Under the pieces are notes generated by a model, which saw nothing but the letters and a program-made list of their open reading frames with translations, had not been told where the DNA came from and did not search any database. 32,363 nucleotides of DNA from Chara braunii (taxonomy: Eukaryota; Streptophyta; Charophyceae; Charales; Characeae), in the NCBI GenBank assembly GCA_003427395.1, contig BFEA01000228.1, positions 1,415,507 to 1,447,869 of the forward strand, in the 5' to 3' direction. Below are positions 29,663 to 32,363 of the stretch, one piece after another (the stretch's first letter is position 1; every line of letters starts with the position of its first letter). Both the position numbers and the translations under genes were made by a program.

Positions 29663-29864
29663 AATAAAAAATTTATTTTTTATTCTAAATTTGGTGCAGA
29701 ATTTCGATGTGACCCTGAGGCAAAAGTTGTTCAGTTTATTTTTCTGCATAACATAGTTTTTTTTCGGATTTTTTTTTTTTTTTTTTTGGGGGGGGGCTGG
29801 GACCTTCCCTGGTCCTTGCACGGGCTGGCGACCCGGGACCCGGGCGGCCCGGCTGGTAGCCTAG
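29597..29864. mobile_element. hAT-like MITE, 268 bp
   Basis: Terminal repeats CTAAGCTACCAG (29597-29608) and CTGGTAGCCTAG (29853-29864) match at 11 of 12 positions. Flanking 8-mers are CTAAAAAA (29589-29596) and CTAAAAAG (29865-29872), an 8-bp target duplication with one mismatch, typical of the hAT superfamily. Subterminal DNA is CCCGGG-rich, the middle AT-rich with T and G runs. It is non-coding and interrupts LINE C between its finger and palm blocks. Confidence 0.75.
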
Positions 29865-29872
29865 CTAAAAAG

Positions 29873-31682
29873 TTTAACCAATTCATTTACAGGCAGGACG
29901 TTGTCCTAACTATTTCTTCCTTCAATGAAGTCAGTTTGTGCAGGATGGATGACATTAGCAATAACTTTGAACACACGATTAACGAATGCCTTCGTGGTCA
30001 GCTTGTAAACCACTGTGAGAAGAGTGATCGGTTTATAATTACGAAAGCTTGACTTTGTCTTTTTTTTTCGTATAATAAGGTCAGTGCCCCTTGCCCTACT
30101 ATTTCCCCTATTCTACCTGAGACTCATACTGCATGAGAAAAATCCATTAGATCTAGGGTTAGAAAGTCCCACATGACTTTTTTCCCCTCCATCATCATAA
30201 GAGCAGACCATATTTCTTCCTTTGTGAGTCGACTATCAATCATTTGTTTTCTATTATTGTCTTAAAGATTTTTACTCAAGGGTTTCAAAAAATTTTGTAT
30301 TTCCTTCATCCTTTGTTCTCTTGGTTGATGTTTGCATTTTAATGTGAACATTTTTTTATAGAATTTTCTAGCTATCTTTGTGCACGGCGTTGTTGATGTA
30401 GCAAGAGGATGTTGATGCTCGTGGGGATCATATAGAACTTCAATGATGGAACGACCAGTTTTAGCTATGGCTATGGGAAGAATCTGACATCCATAATCCC
30501 TTCCGTATTATGTCCTTTCAATTTACCTCATATTATGATCCCTTGTCATCAATGTTCCATGAATTCTAATAGTTTGGACTTCATTTCACTGATTTCCTTA
30601 TTTTATTTAAGTTGTTGCGATTCATTCCGCAAATCCTCTTCTTGTTGTTGTAGTTAATGAAGCGTTTTTCGTAGATTAATTCTTCTAAATTGCGTTGCTT
30701 GGCTAGCAATTAAAAATATTCACTGCATGTACGATCCCAAAACATCAAACCATTGTTTACCCATCGTATATCGTCCTTAATTTGACCACTTTGCTCTCTC
30801 CAAAAGGACCACACATCTTTCAAACATACTTTAAAACGATTTATACTTAAAGAGGGAAATGTTTAATTTGTAGAATCCTCGATCCTGGTTCAACTTTTTT
30901 CCGGAAGGAAAGCAAGATTACACTCATTGCATGATCAAGACCAAGAAAGACACGAGAAGAGAAGATCTCCGCTATTTGCAGCGGCCCTTCTAGCTATTCT
31001 TCCAACAATACCAGATCTATATGAGAATTTGAAACTTCCATCGTTTGACTTTTTCTAAAACAAGAATAGATATGTTCTGTAGGAAAGAAACATTTATATG
31101 CATCAAAGAGATTTAACGACTGACATAACCCTCAATTACCAGCGATCCAACTGTCTATTTAGGGCTGCATTGAAATCCCCCATCACCGCAATTGGAATAC
31201 CGACCGGGAAGTGACCCTTTAGGGACTAAAAAAAGTGTCACCTATCATTTACGTCATCGGACGTATACACACTTAAAATTATTACCACCTCTATCTCCAA
31301 CATTGCCAAGAGGTATGTATACCCATCTCCCTTTTTTCTTTTTCCGCCTCCCAGTACAAGGGTTCTATCCTTGAGTCGGGGGGGAGCCAGATTGCTACTC
31401 CTGCACTGCTTGGCCCAGGAGCGTATGCCCTGAATGCTTGATGGGGCCAAATTTGTTTGTGTGCGATGGCGGTCTACATTATCCATCAGGTGTGTTTCCT
31501 GTGTACAATTAGCATCAGGCCATTCTCTACCTTCCACTCCTCTCAGCTGCTCATAGATTGCCTGATATTTTTGTTGTTTGCCTGAAGCCAAACCATTCAC
31601 ATTGAGTGACCGAAGGATTAGATTTGCTGCTCTTTTTAAACATTTCCAATCCTTATCTCTGTTGTACAGCACTTCCAACCTA
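29873..31682 (-). pseudogene. LINE copy C, endonuclease and start of reverse transcriptase
   Basis: From 31682 downward, LILRSLNVNGLASGKQ is the N.NGL start of an APE-type endonuclease. CTQETHL holds its catalytic Glu. IILSVYTSDD and then IPIAVMGDFNAALNRQLDRW (about 31195-31130) carry the GDFN motif. LGLDHAMSV (about 30920) sits where the SDH-type histidine motif lies, with S replaced by L. A tryptophan-containing linker (30860-30550) follows. In the reverse transcriptase, NYKPITLL, VYKL, AFVNRVFKVIANVIHPAQ and DFIEGRN (about 30050-29900) are the fingers. Stops and frameshifts break it. Its 5' end is cut at 31683. Confidence 0.85.
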
Positions 31683-31814
31683 TGTAACACCCGCGGACGC
31701 GTCTGCGGGGTCGAGCTCGGAGGGCGAACGCATACACGGCCGCATCCGCGGCCTACCGGATCCGCGCCGCGGACATGATTTTACCAGATTTTTCCTGAAT
31801 TAAATAATAGGTAA

Positions 31815-31835
31815 ATATATATATATATATCGTCG

Positions 31836-31866
<31 letters not shown>
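31815..31866. repeat. (AT)n microsatellite, two blocks
   Basis: AT dinucleotides at 31815-31830 and 31839-31866, separated by CGTCGCAA. Confidence 0.9.
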
Positions 31867-31868
31867 GG

Positions 31869-31897
31869 GGTTGTAGGGAAGTTTAAGCCCTACAACC
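31869..31897. repeat. 10-bp perfect hairpin
   Basis: GGTTGTAGGG (31869-31878) and CCCTACAACC (31888-31897) pair across a 9-nt loop, right after the AT microsatellite. The following 31898-32160 is T/A-rich and holds no gene. Confidence 0.85.
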
Positions 31898-32166
31898 ACT
31901 TTTTTTTTTTTTTTAATCCGACTTCGTTTAGGATTTTTAAAAAATCAAAAACTAAATTTGATTTAAAATTTTTAAAAAAAAGCAGGAATTTTTTTTGTCA
32001 TTTTTTATAATGAGACACATGGTCCCTGAGTTTACCTGTATTTTTTTTAGAAATGAATATGTGTATTTTGCAGGGGTATGAGCTGTTTTAAAAACAATGC
32101 AGATTTCCAATAAATAAATAAAATATGCAGAGGCAAAAATTGAAAATAACTATAAAAAAGGGGTTT

Positions 32167-32186
32167 GATTGATTGATTGATTGATT

Positions 32187-32237
<51 letters not shown>

Positions 32238-32254
32238 GGAGAGAGAGAGAGAGA
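32167..32254. repeat. Compound microsatellite (GATT)6 (GT)n (GA)n
   Basis: Six GATT units, then about 18 GT, then an imperfect GA run. Confidence 0.95.
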
Positions 32255-32257
32255 ACT

Positions 32258-32333
32258 TTTGCTCATCCTCTCGATGGAAGTTGCGCGAGGCCGCGGCTGG
32301 CCTCGCGCAACTTCCATCGAAAGGATGAGCAAA
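32258..32333. repeat. 35-bp near-perfect hairpin with a 6-nt loop
   Basis: The arms 32258-32292 and 32299-32333 pair over 35 positions with one mismatch; the loop is GCGGCT. The inner half is GC-rich (GCGCGAGGCC). The hairpin lies between a GA run and a second GT microsatellite starting about 32340. It could be a small-RNA precursor, a foldback element or a stalled-replication palindrome. Nothing here decides between them. Confidence 0.9.
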
Positions 32334-32363
32334 CTACAGATGTGTGTGTGTGTGTGTGTGTGC

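Larger units (their letters stand above)
31683..32363 (+). mobile_element. Possible LTR retrotransposon end (LTR start)
   Basis: LINE C stops abruptly at TGTAACACCC, a common 5' LTR terminus in plant Ty3/gypsy elements. A GC-rich palindrome (CCCGCGGACG/CGTCTGCGGG, one mismatch, 31691-31710) and ATCCGCG repeats follow, then AT-rich DNA. No LTR end, primer-binding site or coding region lies inside the window, so the call rests on the terminus and the sharp junction alone. Confidence 0.35.

Noticed and set aside
29474-30052. 192-codon plus-strand frame with 34-residue repeats as a protein
   Set aside because: The repeats come from the 102-bp MITE-junction duplication, and the rest is antisense to the LINE C reverse transcriptase.

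Overview
This window looks like nuclear DNA of a eukaryote, most likely a plant or streptophyte alga. It is almost entirely transposable-element sequence, and I find no intact host gene. The evidence is a PIF/Harbinger-type DDE transposase, three decayed LINE (non-LTR retrotransposon) copies, tRNA-like SINE pieces, U6-snRNA-derived retro-fragments with poly(A), long simple repeats, and no open frame of convincing length. From memory of the protein families I would guess a charophyte such as Chara, but nothing in the sequence proves it. There is a 705-base assembly gap (14802-15506) and four isolated n calls (20937-21094).

Layout. (1) 1-8509 is a PIF/Harbinger element read on the minus strand, with its right terminal repeat at 8492-8509. 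Its transposase is split into two halves (7899-7117, then 1964-1332). The halves join at adjacent codons when one 5.15-kb segment (1965-7116) is removed. That segment has TGTTG...CAACA ends, has almost no coding capacity and is packed with short perfect hairpins, tRNA-like pieces, a tRNA-like/U6 chimera and 54-bp tandem repeats. (2) 9102-10504 is a 1.4-kb relative of the Harbinger with matching ends but no transposase, between two copies of a ~160-bp direct repeat. (3) 11200-14130 is LINE copy A (minus). (4) 14220-18400 holds tRNA-like DNA, the gap, and two series of repeated hairpins with conserved loops and changing, still paired stems. (5) 18400-23000 is mostly unrecognised, with a 55-base poly(A), a pyrimidine-rich stretch of repeats and dispersed-repeat copies. 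(6) 23000-25000 holds tRNA-like SINE fragments and a second U6-derived fragment. (7) 25050-31682 is a nested LINE locus: LINE C (minus) is interrupted by LINE B (plus, 3' end plus poly(A)) and by a 268-bp hAT-like MITE, and is cut at its 5' end by what looks like the start of an LTR. (8) 31683-32363 ends in microsatellites around a 35-bp near-perfect hairpin.

No pathway or operon is present. The biological story is layered insertion and decay. The most unusual features are the hairpin-saturated insertion and the constant-loop, covarying-stem hairpin families at 16660-17235 and 17520-17950.
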